From: Viridibacterium sediminicola | Lineage (GTDB): Bacteria; Pseudomonadota; Gammaproteobacteria; Burkholderiales; Rhodocyclaceae | Reading direction: 5' to 3' | NCBI RefSeq assembly: GCF_039631295.1 | Contig: NZ_JBDIVE010000003.1 | Span: 310,001 to 374,000 of the forward strand | DNA: 64,000 nt | In this document: one piece after another, positions 1 to 8,310 of the stretch | Numbering within the stretch: the stretch's first letter is position 1 | How the letters are laid out: every line of letters begins with the position of its first letter | Notes under the pieces: generated by a model | Databases searched by the model: none | The model's input: only the letters and a program-made list of their open reading frames with translations | What the model was told of the DNA's origin: nothing | Position numbers and translations under genes: made by a program

Positions 1-686
1 AGGACGTGCCGGCGCAAATGCCCGATGGATTCGCGCTGATCGCCACCCTGGCACGCGAGCGGCCCTTCGATGCTTTTGTCTCCAATCGTTATGACAGCCT
101 TGACGACATGCCGCCGGGCACGCTGATCGGCACCTCCAGCCTGCGCCGCGAAGCACAGCTGCATGCGCTGTATCCGTTTCTCGGCATCGAGCCGCTGCGC
201 GGCAATCTCGATACGCGGCTGCGCAAGCTCGATGAAGGCAAATACGACGCGATCATTCTCGCTGCCGCCGGTCTGCAGCGTCTGGGTCTGGCCGAGCGCA
301 TCCGCGCCGTGCTGCCGCCCGAGGTCTGTCTGCCGGCCGCCGGACAAGGTGCGTTGGGCATCGAGGCGCGTGCGGATCGCCCCGAGCTGGTGGCCTGGCT
401 GGCGCCCCTGGTCGATGCTGGCAGCAGCGCCTGCGTGGCGGCCGAACGCGCGCTGACTGCGCGTCTGGGCGGCAGTTGCGAAGTGCCGATCGGCGCATTC
501 TGCGAAGAAATCGAGGGCGCCCTGCGTTTGCGCGCCATGGTCGCGTCGACCGACGGCCAGCAAATCCTCCGCGTCGAAGGGCGCGCCGGCCATGCTGCTG
601 CGCAGGAGCTGGGCGCAACGCTGGCGGACGAACTTCTGGCACAGGGCGCCGATCGCATTCTCGCTGCGCTGGGTGGTCATGCCTGA
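1..686 (+). CDS. hemC: Hydroxymethylbilane synthase (porphobilinogen deaminase), 5' end missing
   Basis: HemC joins four porphobilinogen molecules into the linear tetrapyrrole hydroxymethylbilane in the cytosol. The frame is open from the window edge, so the N-terminal part of about 80 residues lies outside; the visible part starts in the conserved DVPxxxPxGF region. Recognisable segments are GTSSLRREAQL, the substrate-binding RGNLDTRLRKLDEGKYDAIILAxAG region (residues near 60-85 of the visible part), and GGSCEVPIGAF around nt 470-495, whose Cys carries the dipyrromethane cofactor. The stop at 684-686 overlaps the start of hemD by 8 bases, so the two are translationally coupled. The first in-frame GTG in the window is not the real start. 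Confidence 0.96.
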   Translation, partial: DVPAQMPDGFALIATLARERPFDAFVSNRYDSLDDMPPGTLIGTSSLRREAQLHALYPFLGIEPLRGNLDTRLRKLDEGKYDAIILAAAGLQRLGLAERIRAVLPPEVCLPAAGQGALGIEARADRPELVAWLAPLVDAGSSACVAAERALTARLGGSCEVPIGAFCEEIEGALRLRAMVASTDGQQILRVEGRAGHAAAQELGATLADELLAQGADRILAALGGHA

Positions 687-1452
687 GTCATCGGCCCTGC
701 AAGGGCGCTGCGTGCTGGTGACGCGTCCGGCGCATCAGGCGCAGACGCTGGTGCAGGGCTTGCGTGCAGCGGGCGCGGAAGCCCTGCTGTTGCCATTGCT
801 GGAAATTCGCCCGCTGGCTGACACGCAGCCACTGGCTGCCTTGGGCGCGCGGCTGGCGGATTATTCCCTGGTCTTTTTTGTCAGCAGCAATGCCGTGCAG
901 CATGCCTTGCAGGTCTTGCCGCGCGCCTTGTGGCCGGCGCAGCTGCGCATCGCTACGGTCGGGCCGGGCAGTGCGCAAGCGCTGCGTGAGGCTGGCTTTG
1001 ACCAGGTCTTGCTGCCTGAACGTGATTTTGACAGCGAAGGTGTGCTGGCCATGCCCGCGTTCCAGGCCGCCGCGCTGGCCGGCCGGCGTGTGCTGATTTT
1101 GCGCGGCAATGGCGGGCGCGAACTCTTGGCCAGCACGCTGCGCGCGCGCGGCGTCGAAGTGGATGTCGTGAGCTGTTACCAGCGCCTGCCCGCCGTGCTC
1201 GATGTGCAGCCGGTGTTGCAGCGCTTTGCGGCCGGGCAGCTGGATGCGATCAGTCTGACCAGCAGCGAGGGCGCGGCGCATTTCGTCGCCCAGCTTGGGG
1301 AGGCTGCGCCGCAACTGCTGGCAAGCTTGCCGTGTTTTGTGCCGCATCCGCGCATCGCAGCGAAAATGACGGAACTGGGGGCGCGCACCGTCCGTCTCTG
1401 TGAAGCGGGCGATGCTGCGCTGATCAGCGCCCTCCATGATTACTTTGGGTAG
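679..1452 (+). CDS. hemD: Uroporphyrinogen-III synthase
   Basis: HemD closes and rearranges ring D of hydroxymethylbilane to give uroporphyrinogen III. The protein is 257 residues, close to the family norm. Recognisable parts are the N-terminal VLVTRPAHQAQ strand, the FVSSNAV motif near residue 70 and the C-terminal SLTSSEGAAHF segment, as expected for the two-lobed HemD fold. The start is the ATG at 679 inside the end of hemC; the frame stays open further upstream into hemC, but that extension (from 592) reads as shadow sequence. HemD is poorly conserved, so position directly after hemC is strong support. Confidence 0.93.
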   Translation: MPESSALQGRCVLVTRPAHQAQTLVQGLRAAGAEALLLPLLEIRPLADTQPLAALGARLADYSLVFFVSSNAVQHALQVLPRALWPAQLRIATVGPGSAQALREAGFDQVLLPERDFDSEGVLAMPAFQAAALAGRRVLILRGNGGRELLASTLRARGVEVDVVSCYQRLPAVLDVQPVLQRFAAGQLDAISLTSSEGAAHFVAQLGEAAPQLLASLPCFVPHPRIAAKMTELGARTVRLCEAGDAALISALHDYFG

Positions 1453-1461
1453 AATCCACGC

Positions 1462-2604
1462 ATGAGCGATATCCAGCAAGACCCTTCACAAACGCCGCCG
1501 TCCGCCTCGCCAGCCGAGCCCACGACGCCCTCGAATCCCGCCCGGCGGGCGCTGCCCGCGCTGCGCAATCTGTGGCCTGCACTGGCGGTGCTGGCCGTGC
1601 TGGTGATGGCCTGGCAGCTGCTCGACACGCGTTATGCCCTGCATGCCCTGCACGAAGATGTGGCGCGGCGCTTCGCCGAAGTCGATGTGAGCAGCCGCGA
1701 GGCGCGCCAGCTGGCGCGCAACGGGCAGGACACCGTGCAGAGCTTGCAGGCGCGCCTGGCGGCGCTCGATAACCGCGTGGTCGATGCCGAGGCGCAGCAG
1801 ACTGCGCTGGAGCGCCTCTATCAGGATTTCTCGCGCAGCAGCGATGACCGCGGCCTGCAAGAGGTGGAACAAGCCATCATCATCGCCGGTCAGCAATTGC
1901 AGCTGGCGGGCAATGTGGCCGCCGCGATCAATGCCTTGCAGTCGGCGGACAGCAAACTGGCCAGCATGGGCCAGGCGCGTCTGCAGCCTTTGCGCCGTTC
2001 GCTGGCGCAGGATATCGAGCGCCTCAAGGCGCTGCCGCTGGCTGATGTGAATGGCATGGCGCTGCAGATCGAAAGCATGCTGGGCGATGTCGAATCCTTG
2101 CCGCTGGCCTTTGAGCACAGCCCGGCTGATGCTGCCAAGCTGGCCAGCAAACAGGCCACACCGCGCGTGCCGCGCACGGCCAAGTCGCCAGCAGCGGCGG
2201 CTTCGGCGCCGCTGGCACAGAGCGAAGCGGCCAGCATTGCTGAACAGTTCAAGCGTTTCGGCGCCGATTTGTGGAGCGATTTCAGCCAGCTGGTGCGCGT
2301 GCAGCGTCTGGATCGGCCCGACCCGGTGCTGCTGGCGCCCGGCCAGGTCAGCTATCTGCGTGAGAATCTGCGTCTGCGCCTGCTCTCGGCCCGTTTGTCC
2401 CTCCTGCAGCGCAATGGCCGCATGTTCGTCACCGACATCCAGCAGTCGCGCCTCTTGCTGCAGCGTTACTTCGATACCGATGCGCGTCAGGTCAGTTCGC
2501 TGGTCGACAATCTGCGGCAGATGGAATCAGCGCGGCTGGTCGTCGAAGTTCCCCCTTTGAGCGAAACCGAGGCGATCCTGCGTCGTCTGCGTCTGACGCG
2601 GTAA
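1462..2604 (+). CDS. hemX: HemX, membrane-anchored heme-operon protein
   Basis: Family known as HemX; databases often name it uroporphyrinogen-III C-methyltransferase, but no methyltransferase motifs are visible, so that name is doubtful. The 380-residue protein has a Pro/Ser-rich cytoplasmic start, one membrane segment at about residues 36-54 (LWPALAVLAVLVMAWQL) and a long, largely helical part with coiled-coil character (residues 60-200), followed by an Ala/Lys-rich stretch and the conserved C-terminal domain containing a VSYLRENLRLRL segment. It starts 9 bases after hemD and ends 6 bases before hemY, so one operon. It probably scaffolds or regulates heme synthesis at the membrane; the biochemical role is not established. 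Confidence 0.88.
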   Translation: MSDIQQDPSQTPPSASPAEPTTPSNPARRALPALRNLWPALAVLAVLVMAWQLLDTRYALHALHEDVARRFAEVDVSSREARQLARNGQDTVQSLQARLAALDNRVVDAEAQQTALERLYQDFSRSSDDRGLQEVEQAIIIAGQQLQLAGNVAAAINALQSADSKLASMGQARLQPLRRSLAQDIERLKALPLADVNGMALQIESMLGDVESLPLAFEHSPADAAKLASKQATPRVPRTAKSPAAAASAPLAQSEAASIAEQFKRFGADLWSDFSQLVRVQRLDRPDPVLLAPGQVSYLRENLRLRLLSARLSLLQRNGRMFVTDIQQSRLLLQRYFDTDARQVSSLVDNLRQMESARLVVEVPPLSETEAILRRLRLTR

Positions 2605-2610
2605 GCTGCC

Positions 2611-3786
2611 ATGCTGAAAGCATTGATCTGGTTGTTGGCCCTGTTTGCCGCCGCGGTGGGGATTACGCTCGCCTCACGTTACAACGATGCCTATGTGCTG
2701 CTGGTGTGGCCGCCGTGGCGGGTGCAGATGTCGGCCAATCTGCTGTTGCTGGCCTTGCTGATGGGCTTCGTGGCGATCTACGCCTTGTCCGACGTGGTGG
2801 TGCAGACCGTGCGCCTGCCCGGTCGCGTCAAACAATGGCGTGAGGAAAAGCGCCGCGAGCATGCGCAGCGCCTGCTTGCAGATGCGCAGCGTCTGTATCT
2901 CGAAGGGCGCTATGGCCAGTCCATGCGCCATGCCGAATCGGCCGTCGAGGCTGGCGCCGCGCAGGGCCTGGCGGCGCTGCAGGCAGCGCGTGCGGCGCAG
3001 GCGATGCGCGACTACGAGCGGCGTGATCGCTGGCTGGAGTTCGCCCGCGAACACGACAAGGATGTGCGCATGGCGCGCCTGATGCTGGAAGCGGAGTTCG
3101 CCATTGCCGAACGACGCTTCGAAGATGCTGCCGTCAGCCTCGATCAGCTGCGTGCCGCGGGCCATCGCCACATCGCGGTGATGCGTCTGGCGCTGCAGGC
3201 CGAGCAGGCGCGTGGCCGCTGGGATGAAGTGGCACGCATCGCCCGCCAGCTGCGCAAGGTTCAGGCGCTCAGTCCGGAGCAGGCAGCGCCCTTGATCCGT
3301 CGCGCGAATATCGAGCAGTTGCGTGAGGCCGAGGGCGAGCTGGAACAGATGCAGCGCATCTGGAACAGCATCTCCGCCGACGAGCGGCACGACACCGGCT
3401 TGCTGCTGCGCGCCGTGCCTTACCTGATTGCTTCGGGCGACCTCATCCTCGGCGTCAGCGCGATCGAAGCGGCGCTGGACAAGGAATGGGAGCCCGAGCT
3501 GGCGGTGCTGTATGGCCGTTGCCGTACCCTCGATCTGCATCGTCAGCTGGTTACCGCCGAGGCCTGGCTGCGCCAGCACCCCGATGATGCCGGCCTGTTG
3601 CTGACGCTGGCACGCCTGTGTTTGCGCGGCCAGCTGTGGGGCAAGGCGCAGAGCTATCTGGAAGCTTCGCTGTCGATCATGCCGACGCGTACAGCGCATC
3701 TGGAACTGGCCAAGCTTAGTGAGTCCCTCGGTCAGACCAGCGAGGCGCAGACGCACTACAAGGCGGCGGCCGAGCTGGGGGCCTGA
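2611..3786 (+). CDS. hemY: HemY, TPR-containing heme-operon membrane protein
   Basis: Proteobacterial HemY (not the protoporphyrinogen oxidase of the same name in Bacillus). The 391-residue protein has two N-terminal membrane helices, at about residues 4-23 and 43-65, then tetratricopeptide-like helical repeats to the C terminus, including a final repeat ending in SEAQTHYKAAAELGA. Its exact function is unresolved; it sits with HemX at the inner membrane and is nearly always the last gene of hemCDXY, as here. It follows hemX by only 6 bases. The next gene is about 110 bases on and unrelated, so the operon probably ends here. Confidence 0.9.
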   Translation: MLKALIWLLALFAAAVGITLASRYNDAYVLLVWPPWRVQMSANLLLLALLMGFVAIYALSDVVVQTVRLPGRVKQWREEKRREHAQRLLADAQRLYLEGRYGQSMRHAESAVEAGAAQGLAALQAARAAQAMRDYERRDRWLEFAREHDKDVRMARLMLEAEFAIAERRFEDAAVSLDQLRAAGHRHIAVMRLALQAEQARGRWDEVARIARQLRKVQALSPEQAAPLIRRANIEQLREAEGELEQMQRIWNSISADERHDTGLLLRAVPYLIASGDLILGVSAIEAALDKEWEPELAVLYGRCRTLDLHRQLVTAEAWLRQHPDDAGLLLTLARLCLRGQLWGKAQSYLEASLSIMPTRTAHLELAKLSESLGQTSEAQTHYKAAAELGA

Positions 3787-3898
3787 GTCGCGGCGTCTTG
3801 CTTTGCGCCTGATCAGAACTGCCCGGATGTCCCGGCGGCTGCCTGCCGTGTTGCGTGCATAATGCCGACACGATAAATACAGATCAGTGCGGGGGCGT

Positions 3899-4951
3899 AT
3901 GGACGGCATGCAGGAGCAGGGCGCAGTGCGGCGGGAGTTCAGTTTCACGGGCGAAGGCGGCGAGTACTTCCGCATCTGGATCGTCAATCTTCTGCTGTCG
4001 ATCATCACCCTGGGCATTTATTCGGCCTGGGCCAAGGTGCGGCGCGAGCAATACTTCCACCGCAATACCGTCCTCGATGGCTCGGCGCTCGAATACCACG
4101 GCCAGCCGCTGGCCATCCTCAAGGGTCGTCTGCTGATTGTCGGCTTGCTGGCGTTTCAGCAGATTGCCGGCGGTATCAGCCCTGTAGTGGCCGCCTTGCT
4201 GTCGCTGGCTTTCTCCATCGCCTTGCCCTGGATCATCTGCCAGGCGATCCGTTTCCGCGCCTGGAATACCAGCTGGCGTGGCGTGCATCTTGGCTTCACC
4301 GGCAGCTTTCGCGGCATGGCGCGCGTCTACTTCCTCAATGGCTTGCTCGTTGTGGTGACGCTTGGTCTGGCCACGCCCTGGTGGCTGAATCGTTTTCAGC
4401 GCTACATTTTTTCCAATCTGCGTTTCGGCGGCGAGCCCTTTGAGGCTGAGCCGCCGGTCTGGGATTACTACAAGCCCTTGCTGGTTCTGGCCGTGGTCTT
4501 TATTGCAGGGCTGGGTCTGCTGGTTGGCAGTTTTTTCGCCTCGGTTATGCATGGGGGGGCAGGCGCTGCGCCTTCAGCGACGGCAATGAGCTCCTTTTCG
4601 TTCATGCTGATCGTGTTTTATTTCGTGCTCTACCTGGTGGGCGCCAGCTACGTCAAAGCCCGTCTGGCCAATGCCTTGTGGAATCACACCCGCGTCGGTG
4701 AGCATCAATTCCACAGCAGTTACAGCAGCCGCAAACTGTTCACCCTCACGCTGAGCAATAGCATCGCCATCGTGCTGAGCCTCGGCCTGTTCCTGCCCTT
4801 CGCCAAGGTGCGCCTGGCGCGCTACCGTGCGCAGACCATGGCGCTGGAGAGCGACAGCGATCTGGACTCTTTTGTCGCTCAGCAGGAGGAACAGGCGCGT
4901 GCCGTGGGCGATCAGGCGGCAGAATTGCTCGATGTCGACCTCGGCTTCTGA
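3899..4951 (+). CDS. YjgN-family (DUF898) multi-pass inner-membrane protein
   Basis: DUF898 proteins contain repeated membrane units, each with an N-terminal FxFxGxGxEYFxIWIVN-type start and a LGIYSxWAKVRxxxYF signature. Here that signature is at about residues 36-52, and weaker versions (TPWWLNRFQRYIF, LPFAKVRLARYRA) recur near residues 160 and 300. At least five hydrophobic segments are visible. Function is unknown; the E. coli relative is YjgN. The start is the ATG at 3899, preceded by a G-rich stretch; a GTG at 3887 is a weaker alternative. The 3' end overlaps the downstream M48 protease by 20 bases, so the two are almost certainly co-translated and may act together in the membrane. Confidence 0.85.
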   Translation: MDGMQEQGAVRREFSFTGEGGEYFRIWIVNLLLSIITLGIYSAWAKVRREQYFHRNTVLDGSALEYHGQPLAILKGRLLIVGLLAFQQIAGGISPVVAALLSLAFSIALPWIICQAIRFRAWNTSWRGVHLGFTGSFRGMARVYFLNGLLVVVTLGLATPWWLNRFQRYIFSNLRFGGEPFEAEPPVWDYYKPLLVLAVVFIAGLGLLVGSFFASVMHGGAGAAPSATAMSSFSFMLIVFYFVLYLVGASYVKARLANALWNHTRVGEHQFHSSYSSRKLFTLTLSNSIAIVLSLGLFLPFAKVRLARYRAQTMALESDSDLDSFVAQQEEQARAVGDQAAELLDVDLGF

Positions 4952-5966
4952 ACCTGTCTCGCGCAGCGGGCGTTATTTCGACGGACGCAGTACGCGTCCG
5001 GCAGAGGTGAGCCTGCGGATCGATGCGCAGCAGCTGCAGCTGGAGGGCGTGCTGACGCAGCGCTGGGCACTCGCCCAGCTGTCGATCAGCGAGCGTCTGG
5101 GGCACGCGCAGCGGCGCATCCTGCTGCCCGGCGGTGCGTTCATCGAGGTCGCGGACGATCCGTGCTGGGACGTTTTGCCGCAGCAGTGGGGGCGCAGCGG
5201 CCTGCGCCTGGCCTGGCTGGAGTCGCGCTGGCGTCACGCGTTGGCGGCCCTGCTGGTGCTGATCGTGGTCTGCGTGAGTGGCTATCTGTATGCCTTGCCC
5301 TGGCTGGTCGAGCGTATTGCGCTGCAGGTGCCCGCCACCTGGGTCAGCGAGCTCTCGCGTGGCACCCTGGACCTCATTGATCGCTTCTACACCGCCCCCA
5401 GCAAGCTGCCCGCGGCGCGCCAGCAGCAGATCCGCGCAGCACTTGCCGCCTGGCGCCCGGCTGGCGAGCCTCTGCCGGCCTACCGTTTGCACTTTCGTGA
5501 TGGGCTGAGGATAGGGCCGAATGCATTTGCCATGCCCTCGGGCGATATCGTGGTGACCGATCAGCTGGTGGCGCTGGCCAGCGACGACCGCGAAGTGCTC
5601 GGCGTGCTGGCGCATGAGATCGGCCACGTGCAGCGTCGCCATGCCCTGCGCCAGCTGATGCAGGGCGCGACCCTGGTGATTGTAATCAATATCCTGCTGG
5701 GCGATATGGGGGACATGAGCGGCAATATGGCGGCTCTGATGAACCTCACTTACTCGCGGGATTTCGAGCGTGAGGCGGACGACTATGCGGCGGCGCTGAT
5801 GCGCGCCAATCATGTCGATCCGCGCCGTCTGGCCGATCTTCTGCAGCGTCTGGACCCCGCAGGCGCCAAGGAGAGCTCCGCCCTGATCGGTTATTTCCAG
5901 AGCCACCCGGTGACCGCCGAGCGCATCCAGCGCCTGCGCGCCCCGGCGCAGGGTGTTGAGCGCTGA
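4932..5966 (+). CDS. Membrane-anchored M48-family zinc metalloprotease
   Basis: The 344-residue protein has a soluble N-terminal domain of about 100 residues, one membrane helix at about 102-125, and a C-terminal M48 protease domain. The HExxH zinc motif is H228-E-I-G-H232 and the third ligand is E281 in the EREADDYA segment, as in HtpX, Oma1 and BepA. A QSHPxTxxRI segment near the C terminus is typical of this group. The start is the ATG at 4932 inside the end of the DUF898 gene; the longer open frame from 4827 is upstream shadow. The coupling suggests a membrane quality-control pair, but no substrate can be inferred. Confidence 0.88.
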   Translation: MSTSASEPVSRSGRYFDGRSTRPAEVSLRIDAQQLQLEGVLTQRWALAQLSISERLGHAQRRILLPGGAFIEVADDPCWDVLPQQWGRSGLRLAWLESRWRHALAALLVLIVVCVSGYLYALPWLVERIALQVPATWVSELSRGTLDLIDRFYTAPSKLPAARQQQIRAALAAWRPAGEPLPAYRLHFRDGLRIGPNAFAMPSGDIVVTDQLVALASDDREVLGVLAHEIGHVQRRHALRQLMQGATLVIVINILLGDMGDMSGNMAALMNLTYSRDFEREADDYAAALMRANHVDPRRLADLLQRLDPAGAKESSALIGYFQSHPVTAERIQRLRAPAQGVER

Positions 5967-6091
5967 CCTGGTGTTTTTGTGATCGTCTTCGCGGAGGGCC
6001 TTGAGTGTTGTGCTTGAGCTGGATTCATCTTGCATGCAAACTGCAGCACACCTCTGTGTGCAGAAACCATAAATATCGAGAGCCGCGCCCG

Positions 6092-6673
6092 ATGAAATCT
6101 TTTCGCCTGATCTGTCTTGCTGCGGCATTGGCAGCTTGCTCGACCATGTCGGGCTCCGAGTATCAAGCGCCGACCAGCGGTGCGCTGGCCACGCTGCAAA
6201 TTCGTGGCAATGCCCTGCTGGGCCGGACTGATCTCTATAGTTTTGATGATCAGCGCAATTGCGCGGGTACCCGTCTGCTGGTGAGCAGCACAGGGATTCC
6301 CGGGCAAATCAAGAAGAGCCTCAAGGTGAGGGCTGATGAGCCCTTTTCGCTGTTGTTGCAGAGCACATTGGGCTCGCAGCGCTGCACCGTTGTGGCCACC
6401 ATGAAACCCGCTGTGGACAAGAGCTATCTTGTTGATATTCGCGCCATTGGGGGGATTTGCGGGATGGTGCTGCTGGATGTGAGCGATCCGGCCTTTCCCA
6501 AAAACGGGCAGTCCTTGGTGTCGCGGACTTACGTACAGACCTCCGATTGGCGTAATGCGCGTTGCAAGGAGGAAGATGTCGATGCCTTGCTCGTACGCCC
6601 CGTCAATCGCAGTGGGCTGAAGATGAGTGACATCAAAGATCTATTGCCGCCAGCAAGCAATGCGGCCAAGTGA
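6092..6673 (+). CDS. Putative lipoprotein of unknown function
   Basis: The 193-residue protein starts at the ATG at 6092 with a short lipoprotein signal peptide and a lipobox L13-A14-A15-C16; position 17 is Ser, which favours the outer membrane. The mature part has several scattered Cys residues (QRNCAG, SQRCTV, GGICGM, ARCKEE) that could form disulfides in the periplasm. I do not recognise a family. The frame is open back to 6005 but that part lacks a ribosome site. The gene is less GC-rich than its neighbours. It lies 13 bases upstream of a secreted serine protease, so the two probably form an operon. Confidence 0.7.
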   Translation: MKSFRLICLAAALAACSTMSGSEYQAPTSGALATLQIRGNALLGRTDLYSFDDQRNCAGTRLLVSSTGIPGQIKKSLKVRADEPFSLLLQSTLGSQRCTVVATMKPAVDKSYLVDIRAIGGICGMVLLDVSDPAFPKNGQSLVSRTYVQTSDWRNARCKEEDVDALLVRPVNRSGLKMSDIKDLLPPASNAAK

Positions 6674-6686
6674 GCGGGAGCACGTC

Positions 6687-7370
6687 ATGTTGAAATGGTT
6701 TCTCACAGGTCTTGTGTCTCTGGGGATGGTGATGCCGGCCTGGGCGCTCGATTCGGATCAACTTTTCCGCGTGCTGGCGCCCAGTGTATGGCTGGTCCGC
6801 ACGCTTGATCGCGATGGTTTGCCGCTGGGCATTGGATCGGCGGTGGTGGTCAGCCCCAAGCAGCTGTTGAGTAATTGTCATGTGCTCAAGGGCGCCAAAT
6901 CCTTCCTGCTGGTCAAGGAAGATGTGAGCTTCAAAGGCAGGCTGGAACAGGTGGATCTGGAGCGTGACATGTGCCTGCTGGCCGTCAGCGCGCCGGACTT
7001 CAATGCGCCGGCAGTGGCGCTGGGCGATAGTGACAAGGTGCAGGTGGGGACACGTGTTGTGGCGCTAGGCAATCCGCGCGCCTTGGAGCTGACCTTTTCG
7101 GAAGGCCTGGTATCGCGCCTCGAAAAGAGCGAGCGCACGGGTTTGCTGGACAAGATCCAGACCTCGGCGCCTATTTCGCCGGGTTCCAGTGGCGGCGGGC
7201 TGTTTGATGCGGAGGGGCGTCTGATCGGCATCACGCAGAGCGCCCTCATTCAGGCGGGTTCGCAGAATCTGAACTTTGCCTTGCCGATCAACTGGCTCAA
7301 GGATTTGCCGGCGCGCAGCGCTGAACAACTCGCGGCCTATTACGCCGAGCAAGCCAAGCTGCGCAAATAG
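6687..7370 (+). CDS. Secreted trypsin-like serine protease (S1C-type, no PDZ domain)
   Basis: The 227-residue protein has a signal peptide (cleavage near AWA-LD, residue 20) and one chymotrypsin-fold domain with the complete catalytic triad: H65 (SNCHVL), D94 (ERDMCLL) and S168 (PGSSGGGLF). It resembles the protease domain of DegP/HtrA but stops soon after the ALPINWL segment, so it has no PDZ domain. Start chosen at ATG 6687, with a GCGGGAG ribosome site about 7 bases upstream; the longer frame from 6627 runs into the lipoprotein gene. Likely a periplasmic protease working with the upstream lipoprotein. Its 3' end faces hemF, 17 bases away. Confidence 0.85.
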   Translation: MLKWFLTGLVSLGMVMPAWALDSDQLFRVLAPSVWLVRTLDRDGLPLGIGSAVVVSPKQLLSNCHVLKGAKSFLLVKEDVSFKGRLEQVDLERDMCLLAVSAPDFNAPAVALGDSDKVQVGTRVVALGNPRALELTFSEGLVSRLEKSERTGLLDKIQTSAPISPGSSGGGLFDAEGRLIGITQSALIQAGSQNLNFALPINWLKDLPARSAEQLAAYYAEQAKLRK

Positions 7371-7387
7371 GCGCCGCCGGTGAGCAT

Positions 7388-8293
7388 TTACACCCAGTCG
7401 CGTGCGCTGAGGAACTCTTCGTAGAGCCGGGCTTCGGCGCTGCCCGCTTCGGGCTGCCAGTCGTAGCGCCAGCTCACTTCGGCAGGCATCGACATGAGGA
7501 TCGATTCGGTGCGACCGCCGGACTGCAGGCCGAAGTGTGTGCCGCGGTCGAAGACCAGGTTGAATTCCACGTAGCGGCCGTGACGATAGGACTGGAAGGC
7601 GCGTTCGCGCTCGCCCCAGGGTGTGTCGCGACGGCGTTCGATGATCGGCAGGTAGGCGCTCAGGAAGGCGTCGCCCACGCTTTGTGTGAGGGCGAAGCTG
7701 TGGGCGAAGTCCTGCTCGTTGAAGTCGTCGAAGAACAGACCGCCGATGCCGCGTGGCTCGTTGCGATGCTTGAGGAAGAAGTAGCGGTCGCACCAGGCCT
7801 TGAAGCGCGGATAGAGTTCGCTGCCAAAGGGGGCCACGGCATCGCGGCAGACGCGGTGGAAGTGCTGCGCGTCTTCGACAAAACCGTAGTAGGGCGTCAG
7901 ATCCATGCCGCCGCCGAACCACCAGACGGGCGCGGCATCGCTGCCATCGGCAGGACGCGTACTGAAAAAGCGCACGTTCATGTGCACCGTCGGGCAGTAC
8001 GGATTGCGCGGATGCAGGACCAGGGAGACGCCCATTGCCTCGAAGGCGGCGCCGGCTAGCTCGGGCCGGTTGGCGGTGGCCGAAGGCGGCAGCTGGCCGC
8101 CCATGACATGCGAGAAATTGACGCCGCCGCGTTCGAAGAAGTTGCCGCCTTCGATCACCCGCGTCAGCCCGCCGCCGCCATCCGGGCGCTGCCAGCTGTC
8201 GCTGCGGAAGCTTTTGCCATCAAAGGCTTCCAGCGCGCGGACGATGCGCGTTTGCAGATCGACGAGGTAGGGGCGGACGAGGGCGGCAGACAT
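7388..8293 (-). CDS. hemF: Oxygen-dependent coproporphyrinogen-III oxidase
   Basis: HemF oxidatively decarboxylates coproporphyrinogen III to protoporphyrinogen IX using O2, in the cytosol. At 301 residues it matches the E. coli enzyme in length. Conserved blocks include GGNFFERGGVNFSHV (near residue 50), HPRNPYCPTVHMNVRFF (near 95-110), WWFGGGMDLTPYY (near 125), EPRGIGGLFFDDF (near 180) and YVEFNLVFDRGTHFGL (near 240), which contain the expected active-site residues. It begins 17 bases after purD and ends the dusB-fis-purH-purD-hemF run on the minus strand. The use of this enzyme implies an aerobic or facultative lifestyle. Confidence 0.97.
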   Translation of the reverse strand: MSAALVRPYLVDLQTRIVRALEAFDGKSFRSDSWQRPDGGGGLTRVIEGGNFFERGGVNFSHVMGGQLPPSATANRPELAGAAFEAMGVSLVLHPRNPYCPTVHMNVRFFSTRPADGSDAAPVWWFGGGMDLTPYYGFVEDAQHFHRVCRDAVAPFGSELYPRFKAWCDRYFFLKHRNEPRGIGGLFFDDFNEQDFAHSFALTQSVGDAFLSAYLPIIERRRDTPWGERERAFQSYRHGRYVEFNLVFDRGTHFGLQSGGRTESILMSMPAEVSWRYDWQPEAGSAEARLYEEFLSARDWV

Positions 8294-8310
8294 CTGTGGC
8301 GTACTCCGGC

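Noticed and set aside
2674..4017. 447-codon open frame antisense to hemY
   Set aside because: Gln/Arg/His-rich shadow with no family resemblance and no ribosome site.
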